Positions 36,210 to 44,500 of a DNA stretch of 64,000 bases are shown here, in pieces. The first letter of the stretch is position 1. Each line of letters starts with the position of its first letter. Below the pieces are notes generated by a model that worked only from the letters and a program-made list of their open reading frames with translations, made no database searches and was not told the origin of the DNA. The position numbers were made by a program, and so were the translations under genes. The stretch is from contig NZ_BMBA01000007.1 in the NCBI RefSeq assembly GCF_017312485.1, forward strand, positions 1 through 64,000, written 5' to 3'. The DNA comes from Clostridium zeae. GTDB taxonomy: Bacteria > Bacillota > Clostridia > Clostridiales > Clostridiaceae.

Positions 36210-36980
36210 ATGAATATATATAGCGTTATAAACATGGATATTGTGGGATCAAGAGAAATTGAAGGTAGAGCTGTAATACAAGAAGAACTTAAGCAATATT
36301 TTAGGCAGTTATATATTGAAAACAGACATTTACTAGTAGCACCCATTACGTTTACTTTAGGAGATGAATGGCAGATTGTTTTAAAGGATCCTAAAGAAAG
36401 TTATAATATGTTTTTAAAGATAAAAGATTTTCTTTTAAACCGTAATATTAATTGCTATTGTGGAGTGGGCATAGGTTCAATAAGCACTGAAGAATCTGAA
36501 GATACTAGAGAAATGGATGGGAAAGCTTTTATATATGCTAGAAAAGCTCTTATGTGTGCCAAAGAGACAAATATTTTTTATAATAAAATACTTTATACAA
36601 AAGATTGTAAGATTATTTTTATGGGAGATTCCATTAAGGTTAGTGACTCAATTAATGATCAAAAGCTTTCCTCACAGCAGCAATTAGAAGTAGCAGTGAC
36701 TTCAATAGATGAAGAGTTTGGCATAATTGATGCTTTAAATGCTTTAATTCAGAATAACGAAATTTTGCAAATTAATATGACAGAAAAGCAAAAGGAAATC
36801 ATTAATTTATATGAATCTTTAGGATCATATGCAGAAATTGAGAAAAAACACCCACAGTATACAAAATCAAGCATTTCACGTAAACTTTCAGCTGCAAATT
36901 ATTTCTTAGTATCACATAATAGAAATATTATAAAAGGTCTTTTATCAGAATATTGTAAGATGGTGAAGGAGCAAAGCTAA
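36210..36980 (+). CDS. SatD-family protein with C-terminal HTH
   Basis: This 256-aa protein matches the SatD family in its opening NMDIVGSRE, the TFTLGDEWQIVL segment, the CGVGIGSIST strand-turn and the MDGKAFIYARKAL helix. Asp10 and Asp52 are 42 residues apart in settings resembling the two metal-binding aspartates of class III nucleotidyl cyclases (DIVG...GDE). The likeness extends to the G-x-G-I-G and D-G-x-A-x-x-A-R stretch. Residues about 190-250 (TEKQKEIINLYESLGSYAEI, then SSISRKLSAANYF) form a sigma-70 region-4-like helix-turn-helix. The stop codon overlaps the next ATG by one base, so expression is coupled to the DUF3307 membrane protein. The family function is not established; the cyclase resemblance is my inference. 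Confidence 0.78.
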   Translation: MNIYSVINMDIVGSREIEGRAVIQEELKQYFRQLYIENRHLLVAPITFTLGDEWQIVLKDPKESYNMFLKIKDFLLNRNINCYCGVGIGSISTEESEDTREMDGKAFIYARKALMCAKETNIFYNKILYTKDCKIIFMGDSIKVSDSINDQKLSSQQQLEVAVTSIDEEFGIIDALNALIQNNEILQINMTEKQKEIINLYESLGSYAEIEKKHPQYTKSSISRKLSAANYFLVSHNRNIIKGLLSEYCKMVKEQS

Positions 36981-37858
36981 TGGATATAGAACTCATATTA
37001 ATTGCAATACTGAGTCATAATATTTTTGATTTCATATTACAAATTGAGCTTTTTCGGTGTTACCGATTTCCAATTTGTAGGGGTGATGGGAGAGACTTTA
37101 AACGTAAAAAGAACATATATAAGATTATAAAAGGTAATTTAATGCATACATGTAGTCACTTTCTAGGGCTTTGCTTAATCATATTTTTTATAAACTTAAT
37201 TAAGAATGATCCAGTAATTTTTCCTATAAGCAAAATAGTCTTAATTTGCTTGGCTCATTTTATTATAGATTTGATGAAATCATTCATATATTTATTTCGG
37301 ACAAGCACACAGAATAATATATGGATATTCTTAATAGATCAGTTCCTGCATCTAATAGTAATCTCGCTTGTAATTTATGACTTTGATATCATATATCTTA
37401 TAAGACAGTTAAAGAATAAGCTTTTGACATACCCAAATAGTTTTAATTTAACTGAGAAAGTTTTAATTACTTCCATAATATTTATTGTGGCTACTTGGGC
37501 AGTTGGTATTTTTATCAAGGTATTTATTAACTATATAAGTTCTGAGGCGAATAAGATTAATATAACTGAAAATATAGGAAAGAACATTATTGGCAACAAT
37601 GGAAGTATTATAAAAATTGCATCTTCTGAAGCTAAAAATGGGGGATATTTAATAGGTATATTAGAAAGAATACTGATATTGGTAAGCATAGCTATGAATT
37701 ATCCTGTAATGATTGGCTTTGTCCTTACAGCTAAATCAGTTGCAAGATTAAAAAAGCTATCTAATGACAGTTTTGCAGAATACTTTATTATTGGTACTTT
37801 CTTTAGCTTCATAGCTGCTGTAATAGGAGGAATCATTATAAGAAGTCTATTTAACTAA
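36980..37858 (+). CDS. DUF3307 integral membrane protein
   Basis: This 292-aa membrane protein has about six to seven hydrophobic segments. The N-terminal part shows the DUF3307 pattern of His/Asp motifs inside helices: His13/Asp17 (SHNIFDFILQ), His56/His60 (LMHTCSH) and His93/Asp97 (LAHFIID). These could form an intramembrane metal site. It is coupled to the upstream SatD gene through TAATG. A soluble insert (about 190-225, ITENIGKNIIGNNGS) precedes the last two helices. The gene ends 8 bases inside the convergent short SatD gene. The function of the family is unknown. Confidence 0.75.
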   Translation: MDIELILIAILSHNIFDFILQIELFRCYRFPICRGDGRDFKRKKNIYKIIKGNLMHTCSHFLGLCLIIFFINLIKNDPVIFPISKIVLICLAHFIIDLMKSFIYLFRTSTQNNIWIFLIDQFLHLIVISLVIYDFDIIYLIRQLKNKLLTYPNSFNLTEKVLITSIIFIVATWAVGIFIKVFINYISSEANKINITENIGKNIIGNNGSIIKIASSEAKNGGYLIGILERILILVSIAMNYPVMIGFVLTAKSVARLKKLSNDSFAEYFIIGTFFSFIAAVIGGIIIRSLFN

Positions 37859-38237
37859 CTAAAACAACTAAAGAACAGTGGTTTTTCTTCGCATATTTTA
37901 TAGCTTTTCTAGCAAGGTGAAAAGAAGGACCATCTAATTGATTTACTGTAAGTTCAAAATTATTAATTGTAATTTCACCGATGCCTATACCAGTATAAAA
38001 GGCTACGGATTCGGGTAAGTTTTGTCTAAAAAAACTTATTATCTTATCATAAGGGGCATCTTTCTGTAATAATCCTTCCCATTCATCGCCAAGAGTTATT
38101 AGAAATGGAGAGGCGATTATATCGCTAAAAGTTGCATTACATTTTTTTAAAGCATCTATTAGTAATCTCTGAATTTCATATCTATTTTCTATGTTTTTAG
38201 AATCTTTTAAATCAAAAATCATAGTAATATAGCACAT
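37851..38237 (-). CDS. short SatD-family protein without HTH
   Basis: This 128-aa minus-strand protein starts at the ATG at 38237 with a taggagg site 6 nt upstream; the longer frame to 38351 is rejected. It repeats the SatD core seen at 36210: ITMIFDLKDSK, FLITLGDEWEGLL, TGIGIGEITI and QLDGPSFHLARKAI. Asp9 and Asp51 are again 42 residues apart. It stops after the core and lacks the C-terminal helix-turn-helix. Its 3' end overlaps the DUF3307 gene tail-to-tail by 8 bases. Two SatD versions facing each other around one membrane protein suggest a paired regulator/partner arrangement. Confidence 0.75.
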   Translation of the reverse strand: MCYITMIFDLKDSKNIENRYEIQRLLIDALKKCNATFSDIIASPFLITLGDEWEGLLQKDAPYDKIISFFRQNLPESVAFYTGIGIGEITINNFELTVNQLDGPSFHLARKAIKYAKKNHCSLVVLVS

Positions 38238-38645
38238 ATTTCCTCCTATAGAGTATATTGTAAAAAAGAAACCCTCGCATAGTTGATGTTTTAATAGCAA
38301 CTTTACAAGAGTTGTAATTTTTATACTAACTTTGAAGTGTAATAATATCACACTTCATTATATGAAATTTCCACAATATTGTACCACCTGAGTAGGTGAT
38401 ATAAAACGAAAATTTATAGTAAATATATACTAAGTAATTATATTACAATTTATTATGAAATTTAGATGCATAGACAAATTGTGTAACTAATTTTGGTAAT
38501 ATTGTTTATTTATGCAATATATGATAGTATGAACTTGAAGAGAAAAAGACATTGATTAAAGCTAGTTCTTTAAGGATTAATTTGATGAAAAAATAAACCA
38601 TAAAAGTGGTTCATCTATATATTTTAATAAAAGGGGGGGAATAAA
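38238..38645. other. gap upstream of the short SatD gene and the holin-like gene
   Basis: These 408 bases hold the divergent promoter regions of the minus-strand SatD and the plus-strand holin-like gene. No ORF with a ribosome binding site is visible apart from the N-terminal extension of the SatD frame, which I consider untranslated. Confidence 0.5.
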
Positions 38646-38930
38646 GTGGATATAGAAAAATTTGTTCCTGAACAGTTGATGATTTTAGTGGCGGCATTAT
38701 ATGTCATTGGAATGTGTTTAAAAGCTACACCCAAAGTGCAGGATTGGTTGATTCCTTGGATACTTATAGTGATTGGGATAATTGGATCAATAGCGTTGCA
38801 ACAAGGGTTTACTGCACTAGCATTTTTTCAAGGGATAGTTTCTGCAGGGTTAGCAGTTCTTAGTAATCAACTAGTGAAGCAAACTTTAAATAGGAATGAT
38901 TCTAGCAATAATAGTAATGATAAAATGTAG
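38646..38930 (+). CDS. holin-like small membrane protein
   Basis: This 94-aa protein resembles phage holins of the 5_2 type: a short polar start, two to three hydrophobic helices (about residues 10-27, 32-50 and 52-72), the KATPKVQDWLIPWIL segment and the GIVSAGLAVLSNQLVKQ end. A polar Asn/Ser tail follows. The start codon is GTG with a very strong aaagggggg site. It lies 19 nt before an HxxxD acyltransferase gene and is far from any phage gene, so it probably has a cellular role (envelope or export) or is a domesticated remnant. Confidence 0.72.
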   Translation: MDIEKFVPEQLMILVAALYVIGMCLKATPKVQDWLIPWILIVIGIIGSIALQQGFTALAFFQGIVSAGLAVLSNQLVKQTLNRNDSSNNSNDKM

Positions 38931-38949
38931 AAAGTAAGGCGAATTTATT

Positions 38950-40206
38950 ATGAGGTTTAAATCGGAAGCTTTTGACGTATTTCAATTTTTATCAGAAGAG
39001 TATAAATATAATGACCATCAACTTCATTGCGTATTACAATTTAAAGGTAAACTTGAGGAAAGAACTCTAGAAAGAGCAATAAATTTAAGTTTTAAGGCAA
39101 TACCGATACTCTCAAGCAAATATGCAGAGAGTACAAAAATGTCTTATTGGGAAAGTTGGCATTTCGAAAACGCCAACAATTATTTGATGGTTACCAAGGA
39201 TAAAAGTAGCTTTGATGACTTTATTGTTTTACGTACTGATGAGTTTAAGGGTCCCCAAGTGAAATTTTGTTTATACGCAGAGGATAATTGTATGCTAGCA
39301 GTATTAATGAATCATATGATTTGTGATGCTGCCGGATTTAAACAGTATATATATCTATTAAGTGACTTATATTCAAAATTATCAAAGGATATTGATTATG
39401 TGCTAGACAAGAAATTAAATGGAACAAGAAGCATTAATAGAATTACTGATAACATTTCTAATTTTACAAAAATGAAAATTTTAACCTCAAGAAAGATAGT
39501 AAGCAATAAAACCGGTCACCTAAAGTTTCCTCTAAGCTATAGTACTGATAAAAAACCTTTCATTAAAAAGTATGTAATTTCAAAGGATAGATTTATTAAA
39601 ATTAAAGAATACTGTCAAAAAAATAATTTTACCATAAATGATGTTTTTTTAGCTGCATATTATAGGGTTATGTTTAATAGACTTAAGCTAAAACCGAAGG
39701 ATAATCTAAATATAGCAATAATGATTGATATGAGAAGACATCTAAAGAATAGAAATATTGATTCACTTTGCAATCTTGCTTCATCGGTTGTTACTGGAAT
39801 TGAGTATTGCGAAAAAGATGATTTATTTCAAACAGCCAGTAAGGTGAAAAATGATGTGGATTTAAAGAAAGATAGTCATTTGGGTATAAAAGGATTTTTG
39901 GAGATAGAGTTAGCATTCAAGTTTTTGAGTTATAAGACTATAAAAAAGATATTAAAAAAACATTTTAATAACCCGGTGTTAGGGATGACTAACATAGGTG
40001 TAATAGATAAGAGTAAACTTAAGTTTAGTCACACAGAAGTTGAACAAGCTTTTATGTGTGGATCAATAAAATATGCACCTTATTTTCAACTAGCCTTAAG
40101 CAGTTTTGATAATACAATCACTTTAACAGTAAATCTTTTTGGAGATATGAATGATCAATTAGCTGTAAATGATTTTTTACAACAGATTGTAGATGAGCTT
40201 CCATAA
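38950..40206 (+). CDS. HxxxD acyltransferase / condensation-domain-like protein
   Basis: This 418-aa protein of the condensation-domain/alcohol acetyltransferase/wax-ester synthase superfamily has the catalytic His in H-M-I-C-D-A-A-G (His122, Asp126) and an N-terminal lobe with QLHCVLQFKGKLEERTLERA. A C-terminal lobe carries NFTINDVFLAAYYRVMF and a DMRRHL motif. No carrier-protein, adenylation or thioesterase domain is attached or adjacent, so it is not part of a visible NRPS. The expected reaction is transfer of an acyl group from a thioester to an alcohol or amine. Co-transcription with the holin-like membrane protein is likely. The substrate is unknown. Confidence 0.78.
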   Translation: MRFKSEAFDVFQFLSEEYKYNDHQLHCVLQFKGKLEERTLERAINLSFKAIPILSSKYAESTKMSYWESWHFENANNYLMVTKDKSSFDDFIVLRTDEFKGPQVKFCLYAEDNCMLAVLMNHMICDAAGFKQYIYLLSDLYSKLSKDIDYVLDKKLNGTRSINRITDNISNFTKMKILTSRKIVSNKTGHLKFPLSYSTDKKPFIKKYVISKDRFIKIKEYCQKNNFTINDVFLAAYYRVMFNRLKLKPKDNLNIAIMIDMRRHLKNRNIDSLCNLASSVVTGIEYCEKDDLFQTASKVKNDVDLKKDSHLGIKGFLEIELAFKFLSYKTIKKILKKHFNNPVLGMTNIGVIDKSKLKFSHTEVEQAFMCGSIKYAPYFQLALSSFDNTITLTVNLFGDMNDQLAVNDFLQQIVDELP

Positions 40207-40325
40207 ATATGACTAAATTAAAGTATCTATTCTAAACATAGGCTAAATATTTAATTAAAAAAATATAATATCGTTTGATAAGCTATAAAAATTACTAAAA
40301 TATGAAATGAATATATAAAATTATT

Positions 40326-40368
40326 AAAGCCTCTATTAAAAACACTACTGTTTTTTTTAGAGGCTTTA
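40326..40368. terminator. bidirectional terminator between convergent genes
   Basis: An aaagcctcta/tagaggcttt hairpin has a T-rich tract on the inner strand. It sits between the acyltransferase gene (+) and the DUF6483-like gene (-). Confidence 0.8.
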
Positions 40369-40411
40369 AGTGAGTTATAATATCCTAAAATAAATATATT
40401 ATTAATTAAAA

Positions 40412-40729
40412 TTAATCAAAGTTTAGTGAATTAATGTCATTAAGACCCTGGTAAACTTCTTCTCTAGAAAAGTTGTTTTTTATTAAATCCTCATCACTTT
40501 TCTCTAAAAGCATGTTATAAAACATAATACCAGCATCTTTTATTGATTTAGTCTTATTTTTCTCTAACTCTTCAAAAAGTAGATTCTCAGCTTTATTATA
40601 TTCACCTTCATAAACCATGCGCTTTAGCAATAATTGAAGTAAATCAGCAGAACCCATATTGTTTAAATCTGAGTTATCCATAGCTTTTGCTTGTTTTTCA
40701 TCATCTTTCTTTGATCTTAAAAATCCCAT
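40412..40729 (-). CDS. DUF6483-like small helical protein
   Basis: This 105-aa all-helical charged protein has the MGFLRSKKDDEKQAKAM start, a middle helix (LLQLLLKRMVYEGEYNKAEN) and an end helix (FSREEVYQGLNDINSL). This matches my recollection of the DUF6483 family of clostridia, which has no assigned function. It has no signal peptide or cysteine. It is a monocistronic minus-strand gene with a ggcggtg-type site before its ATG. Confidence 0.65.
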   Translation of the reverse strand: MGFLRSKKDDEKQAKAMDNSDLNNMGSADLLQLLLKRMVYEGEYNKAENLLFEELEKNKTKSIKDAGIMFYNMLLEKSDEDLIKNNFSREEVYQGLNDINSLNFD

Positions 40730-41211
40730 AAAAACACCGCCATCTATATTTATTATATATTTATAAAGCTTAGAAATTTAGTACTTACAGTTGTTGGAAG
40801 ACGTAAGTTCAACATATTTAGACTAAAGATAGTTATTTGTTTAGTATGAATATTATCTTTCATTACATATTATAGACAATATTCTATCATAAATAAATTA
40901 ATTATTCATTGAATTCAGTGTGAAAGTATTTAAAATGATTACTGATATCTTTTTAAATTGTGAAAATGTGGAATCTACAGATAGACGTAAAAAAATGAAT
41001 TTAAATATTTCAAAAATAATCATAAATGACAATTAAGCTTCATTTTTTAGATGAATTATGAATGAAATTAAAAATATGAAATCATTACCATAAATGATGA
41101 ATTGTTAATAAAATATCAATAAAATCACTAATAATTCATAAATAATAGGTAGAATTTAACAATATTATATGTATTGTCTATTGTTGGTGATAAAGTGATT
41201 GTTAAATGTTG
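40730..41211. other. AT-rich gene-free stretch
   Basis: These roughly 480 bases hold the promoter region of the minus-strand gene at the left and the long upstream region of the amino acid transporter operon at the right. The sequence aataattcataaataatagg and similar AT-rich near-repeats are present, but no ORF or clear RNA structure. Confidence 0.45.
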
Positions 41212-41241
41212 TTGACATTATAGGAGCCTCGTTCATATAAT
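41212..41241 (+). promoter_or_regulatory. consensus promoter of the amino acid ABC transporter operon
   Basis: TTGACA (41212-41217) and TATAAT (41236-41241) have an 18-bp spacer. Transcription would start about 70 nt before the first permease gene. Confidence 0.75.
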
Positions 41242-41317
41242 AGGGTAAAATTACATATTAAACAGATAGGAATAGTAATTATTTTAAATTTTCAGCATTT
41301 TTAAAGGTGGTATATCC

Positions 41318-41983
41318 ATGAATATTAATTGGCAATTTATAACAAGTAACTTGCCTCTATACGAAAAAGCAGCATGGCTTACACTTAAGCTAGCTTTTTG
41401 GGGTATATTGGCATCTATTATAATAGGACTTATTTGTTCTGTAATACTTTATTATAAGATTAAAGTATTAGATGTGATTGTACGAGCTTATGTAGAACTA
41501 TCTCGTAATACTCCTTTGCTAATACAGTTATTTTTCTTGTATTACGGATTAACTAAATTAGGAATAACGTTAAGTGAAACTGCATGTGCAATTATCGGGC
41601 TTTCCTTCCTGGGTGGAAGTTACATGGCTGAAGCCTTTAGAGGTGGGATAGAAGCTGTTAGTAAAACACAAATCGAATCTGGTCTTAGTATAGGACTTAC
41701 GAAATCTCAATTGGCTAGATATGTAATACTTCCTCAAGCCTTTTCGGTAAGTGTACCAGCTATTGGAGCTAACTGTATTTTTCTTTTAAAAGAAACATCA
41801 ATTTTTAGTGCAATAGCAATTGTGGATTTAATGAATGTTACAAAGGATTTGATAGGGCTTTATTATCAGACCTTCGAATCTTTATTTATGTTAGTTGTAT
41901 CTTATTTAATAATATTATTGCCTCTGTCCCTTCTTTTGACGTGGCTAGAAAGGAAGGTAAGATATGCAGAATTCGGTAATTAG
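41318..41983 (+). CDS. polar amino acid ABC transporter permease (first)
   Basis: This 221-aa permease of the HisMQ/GlnP family has about five hydrophobic helices, the SRNTPLLIQLFFLYYGL start motif and the cytoplasmic loop GLSIGLTKSQLARYVILPQA, which contacts the ATPase. It is the first gene of a four-gene importer and overlaps the next permease by 20 bases. An aaggtgg site precedes the ATG. The permease pair forms a heterodimeric channel. Confidence 0.92.
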   Translation: MNINWQFITSNLPLYEKAAWLTLKLAFWGILASIIIGLICSVILYYKIKVLDVIVRAYVELSRNTPLLIQLFFLYYGLTKLGITLSETACAIIGLSFLGGSYMAEAFRGGIEAVSKTQIESGLSIGLTKSQLARYVILPQAFSVSVPAIGANCIFLLKETSIFSAIAIVDLMNVTKDLIGLYYQTFESLFMLVVSYLIILLPLSLLLTWLERKVRYAEFGN

Positions 41984-42641
41984 TGCTATTTTTGAAGGAA
42001 ACAATTTTCTAAGACTTTTAGGCGGACTGCTAGTAACAGCTAGAATAGCATTTATTTCAATAATCATTGGGTCGGTTTTGGGTATAGTCTTTGGTCTACT
42101 TAGAACTACCAAATATAAGGTAATAAGATTTATTTTTAGGCTTTATTTAGAAATCTTTAGAATAATACCAACTTTAGTGTGGTTGTTTATACTTCACTTC
42201 GGAGTAACGGCAGCTCTAGATGTACAGATTGATGGAGAAGTGGTATCCATAATAGTTTTTAGTTTATGGGGTGCTGCCGAGATGAGTGATATAGTTAGGG
42301 GAGCTTTGGAATCTTTGCCTAAACATCAAATAGAGTCAGGAAAAGCATTAGGATTAACTTATATACAGTTGTATAGATATGTACTTATACCACAGGCTGT
42401 AAGAAGATTACTTCCTGGAGCTATTAATTTGTCAACAAGAATGGTTAAAACTACATCTTTAGTTGTACTAATTGGTGTAGTAGAAGTAGTAAAAGTTGGA
42501 CAACAGATAATAGAAACGGCTAGATTTACTGTTCCAACAGCTTCTTTTTGGGTTTATAGTATAGTATTTGTACTATACTTCATAATTTGTTATCCTCTTT
42601 CGCTATTATCAAAAAGACTTGAAGCAAAGTGGAATAGTTAG
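41964..42641 (+). CDS. polar amino acid ABC transporter permease (second)
   Basis: This 225-aa permease belongs to the same family as the preceding gene, with the EIFRIIPTLVWLFIL start motif and the loop GKALGLTYIQLYRYVLIPQAV. Its start lies inside the end of the upstream permease gene and is preceded by an aggaagg site, so translation is coupled. Together with the first permease it makes the membrane channel of a glutamate/aspartate/glutamine-class importer. Confidence 0.92.
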   Translation: MQNSVISAIFEGNNFLRLLGGLLVTARIAFISIIIGSVLGIVFGLLRTTKYKVIRFIFRLYLEIFRIIPTLVWLFILHFGVTAALDVQIDGEVVSIIVFSLWGAAEMSDIVRGALESLPKHQIESGKALGLTYIQLYRYVLIPQAVRRLLPGAINLSTRMVKTTSLVVLIGVVEVVKVGQQIIETARFTVPTASFWVYSIVFVLYFIICYPLSLLSKRLEAKWNS

Positions 42642-42643
42642 GG

Positions 42644-43402
42644 GTGATTATCATTAGTAAAATGAATAATGAAGTGTTGCTTGAGATAAAAGGCTTACAC
42701 AAAGAATATGAAAACAAAAAAGTTTTAAATAATATTGATCTGGAAATCCACAAAGGTGAAGTATTGGTTATTTTAGGTCCGTCTGGATGTGGAAAAAGCA
42801 CTCTTCTAAGATGTCTAAATGGTCTTGAACCAATTCAAGGTGGAGATATAAAGCTATCTGGTAAATCATTAACAGATAAAAATGTTAACTGGCAAGAAGT
42901 TCGTCAGAAGATAGGGATGGTGTTTCAAAACTATGAGTTGTTTCCACATATGACAGTTATAGAAAATATTTTATTAGGACCAACTAAGGTACAAAAAAGA
43001 GATAAAAATGAAGTTTTAGAACAAGCAAAACAATTGTTAGATAGAGTTGGCCTCCTTGATAGAATGGATTCATATCCACGTCAGCTTTCAGGTGGTCAAA
43101 AGCAAAGAATAGCTATAGTTAGAGCATTATGTATGAATCCAGAAGTAATGCTATTCGATGAAGTGACAGCTTCATTGGATCCAGAAATGGTAAGAGAAGT
43201 TCTAGATGTTATGCTGGAACTAGCAAAACAAGGTATGACGATGGCAATAGTAACACATGAGATGAATTTTGCTCATGCGGTTGCAGATAAGATAGTTTTT
43301 CTTGATTCAGGCAACATATGTGAAGTTGCTTCGCCAGAAGAATTCTTTAAAAATCCTAAGACAGAACGTGCACAGCACTTTCTAAATATATTTGAATACT
43401 AA
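42644..43402 (+). CDS. polar amino acid ABC transporter ATP-binding protein
   Basis: This ATPase of about 246-252 aa has Walker A (GPSGCGKST), Q-loop (MVFQNYELFPHMTV), signature (LSGGQKQR) and Walker B (VMLFDEVTAS) motifs of the GlnQ/HisP group. An unusual glutamate-valine replaces the common DEPTSALD wording. The start is unclear. A GTG (42644) lies inside the aggggtg site, an ATT (42653) has ideal spacing, and the first ATG (42662) is 15 nt from the site. It is the third gene of the operon, 2 nt after the second permease. Confidence 0.9.
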   Translation: MIIISKMNNEVLLEIKGLHKEYENKKVLNNIDLEIHKGEVLVILGPSGCGKSTLLRCLNGLEPIQGGDIKLSGKSLTDKNVNWQEVRQKIGMVFQNYELFPHMTVIENILLGPTKVQKRDKNEVLEQAKQLLDRVGLLDRMDSYPRQLSGGQKQRIAIVRALCMNPEVMLFDEVTASLDPEMVREVLDVMLELAKQGMTMAIVTHEMNFAHAVADKIVFLDSGNICEVASPEEFFKNPKTERAQHFLNIFEY

Positions 43403-43422
43403 AATTGGGGGGAAGATTTATA

Positions 43423-44298
43423 ATGAAAAATATAAAAAAGGTTTTAGCAGCAGTTATAGCTAGTACTTTACTAGTAGGTAGTTTTGTTGGATGCAGTAAG
43501 ACTACTTCAACAGATGATAAATCAAAATCATCAGTAGCTACAAGTTCATTAGAAGATATCAAAAAACGTGGGAAGATCAGAATTGGTGTTTTCAGTGATA
43601 AACCACCTTTCGGATATGTAGATTCAAACGGTAAGAACCAAGGTTTTGACGTTGAGATAGCTAAGAGATTTGCAAAAGATCTTTTAGGGGATGAGTCAAA
43701 AATAGAATTTGTGTTAGTAGAAGCAGCGGCAAGAGTTTCAGTTTTGGAATCAAATAAGGTTGATATAACAATGGCTAACTTCACAGTAACAGATGAAAGA
43801 AAGCAAAAAGTTGATTTTGCTAATCCATATATGAAGGTTTCTCTTGGAATAGTTTCTCCAGATGGGGCTCTAATAACTTCAGTTGATCAATTAAAAGGAA
43901 AGAAGCTTATAGTTAACAAGGGAACAACTGCAGAAGCTTACTTCATGAAGAACTATCCAGATATAGAATTATTAAAGTATGATCAAAATACAGAAACTTT
44001 TGAAGCACTAAAGGACGGTCGTGGTGCTGCACTAGCTCATGATAATACAGAAGTTCTTGCTTGGGCTAAGAGCAACAAAGGATTCACTGTTGGAGTTCCA
44101 ACTCTAGGAAGCCAGGATACAATAGCACCAGCTGTAAAGAAGGGTAACAAGGAGCTTTTAGATTGGATTAACACTGAACTTGAAAACATAGGAAAAGAAA
44201 ACTTTATACACAAAGCATATGAAGATACTTTAAAGCCAGTATACGGTGATTCAGTAAGTCCAGATAACCTTGTAATTGAAGGTGGAAAGTTAAAATAA
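43423..44298 (+). CDS. amino acid-binding lipoprotein (SBP family 3)
   Basis: This 291-aa lipoprotein starts at the ATG at 43423, with gggggg 10 nt upstream; an earlier in-frame TTG overlaps that site. The signal peptide ends in the lipobox with Cys24 (SFVGC). The mature protein has the family 3 signatures GKIRIGVFSDKPPFGYVD, GFDVEIAKRFA, the NFTVTDERKQKVDFANPY region and GKKLIVNKGTTAE. Its closest named relatives are glutamate/aspartate binders such as Peb1, but the bound amino acid is not certain. It is the last gene of the importer operon and is followed by a terminator. Confidence 0.92.
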   Translation: MKNIKKVLAAVIASTLLVGSFVGCSKTTSTDDKSKSSVATSSLEDIKKRGKIRIGVFSDKPPFGYVDSNGKNQGFDVEIAKRFAKDLLGDESKIEFVLVEAAARVSVLESNKVDITMANFTVTDERKQKVDFANPYMKVSLGIVSPDGALITSVDQLKGKKLIVNKGTTAEAYFMKNYPDIELLKYDQNTETFEALKDGRGAALAHDNTEVLAWAKSNKGFTVGVPTLGSQDTIAPAVKKGNKELLDWINTELENIGKENFIHKAYEDTLKPVYGDSVSPDNLVIEGGKLK

Positions 44299-44302
44299 TT
44301 TT

Positions 44303-44340
44303 TAGGCGGTTGATATTTAGTGTATCAGCTGCCTATTTTC
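44303..44340 (+). terminator. terminator of the amino acid transporter operon
   Basis: An aggcggttgata/tatcagctgcct stem, followed by attttc. Confidence 0.75.
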
Positions 44341-44400
44341 ATTCATATTTAAATAGCTTGAAAGAGCTATAATTATTATTTATAATTAGTGGATAATAAA

Positions 44401-44495
44401 GATGTACCACTTCGAACAGAAACCTATTTTTAAAACTATCACGGGTTCTTGTGAGAGAATTTAAAAATATAAACTTTATTACGAAGTGGTACATC
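44401..44495. repeat. 95-bp hairpin repeat with perfect 14-bp terminal inverted repeats
   Basis: gatgtaccacttcg (44401-44414) is the exact reverse complement of cgaagtggtacatc (44482-44495). The interior also pairs (tatttttaaaactatcac with gtgagagaatttaaaaata), so the whole unit folds as one hairpin. Related copies lie at 48234-48332, and decayed ones at 8451-8523 and 28749-28815. There is no coding capacity; it resembles a miniature mobile or REP-like element. Confidence 0.8.
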
Positions 44496-44500
44496 CATAA

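Noticed and set aside
37851-38351. Longer start for the short SatD protein
   Set aside because: The extra 38 residues are hydrophobic/basic and unlike the family; the taggagg site fixes the start at 38237.
16847-38930. Prophage suggested by two holin-like genes
   Set aside because: No integrase, terminase, capsid, tail or endolysin genes are present, and the genes lie 21 kb apart among chromosomal genes.
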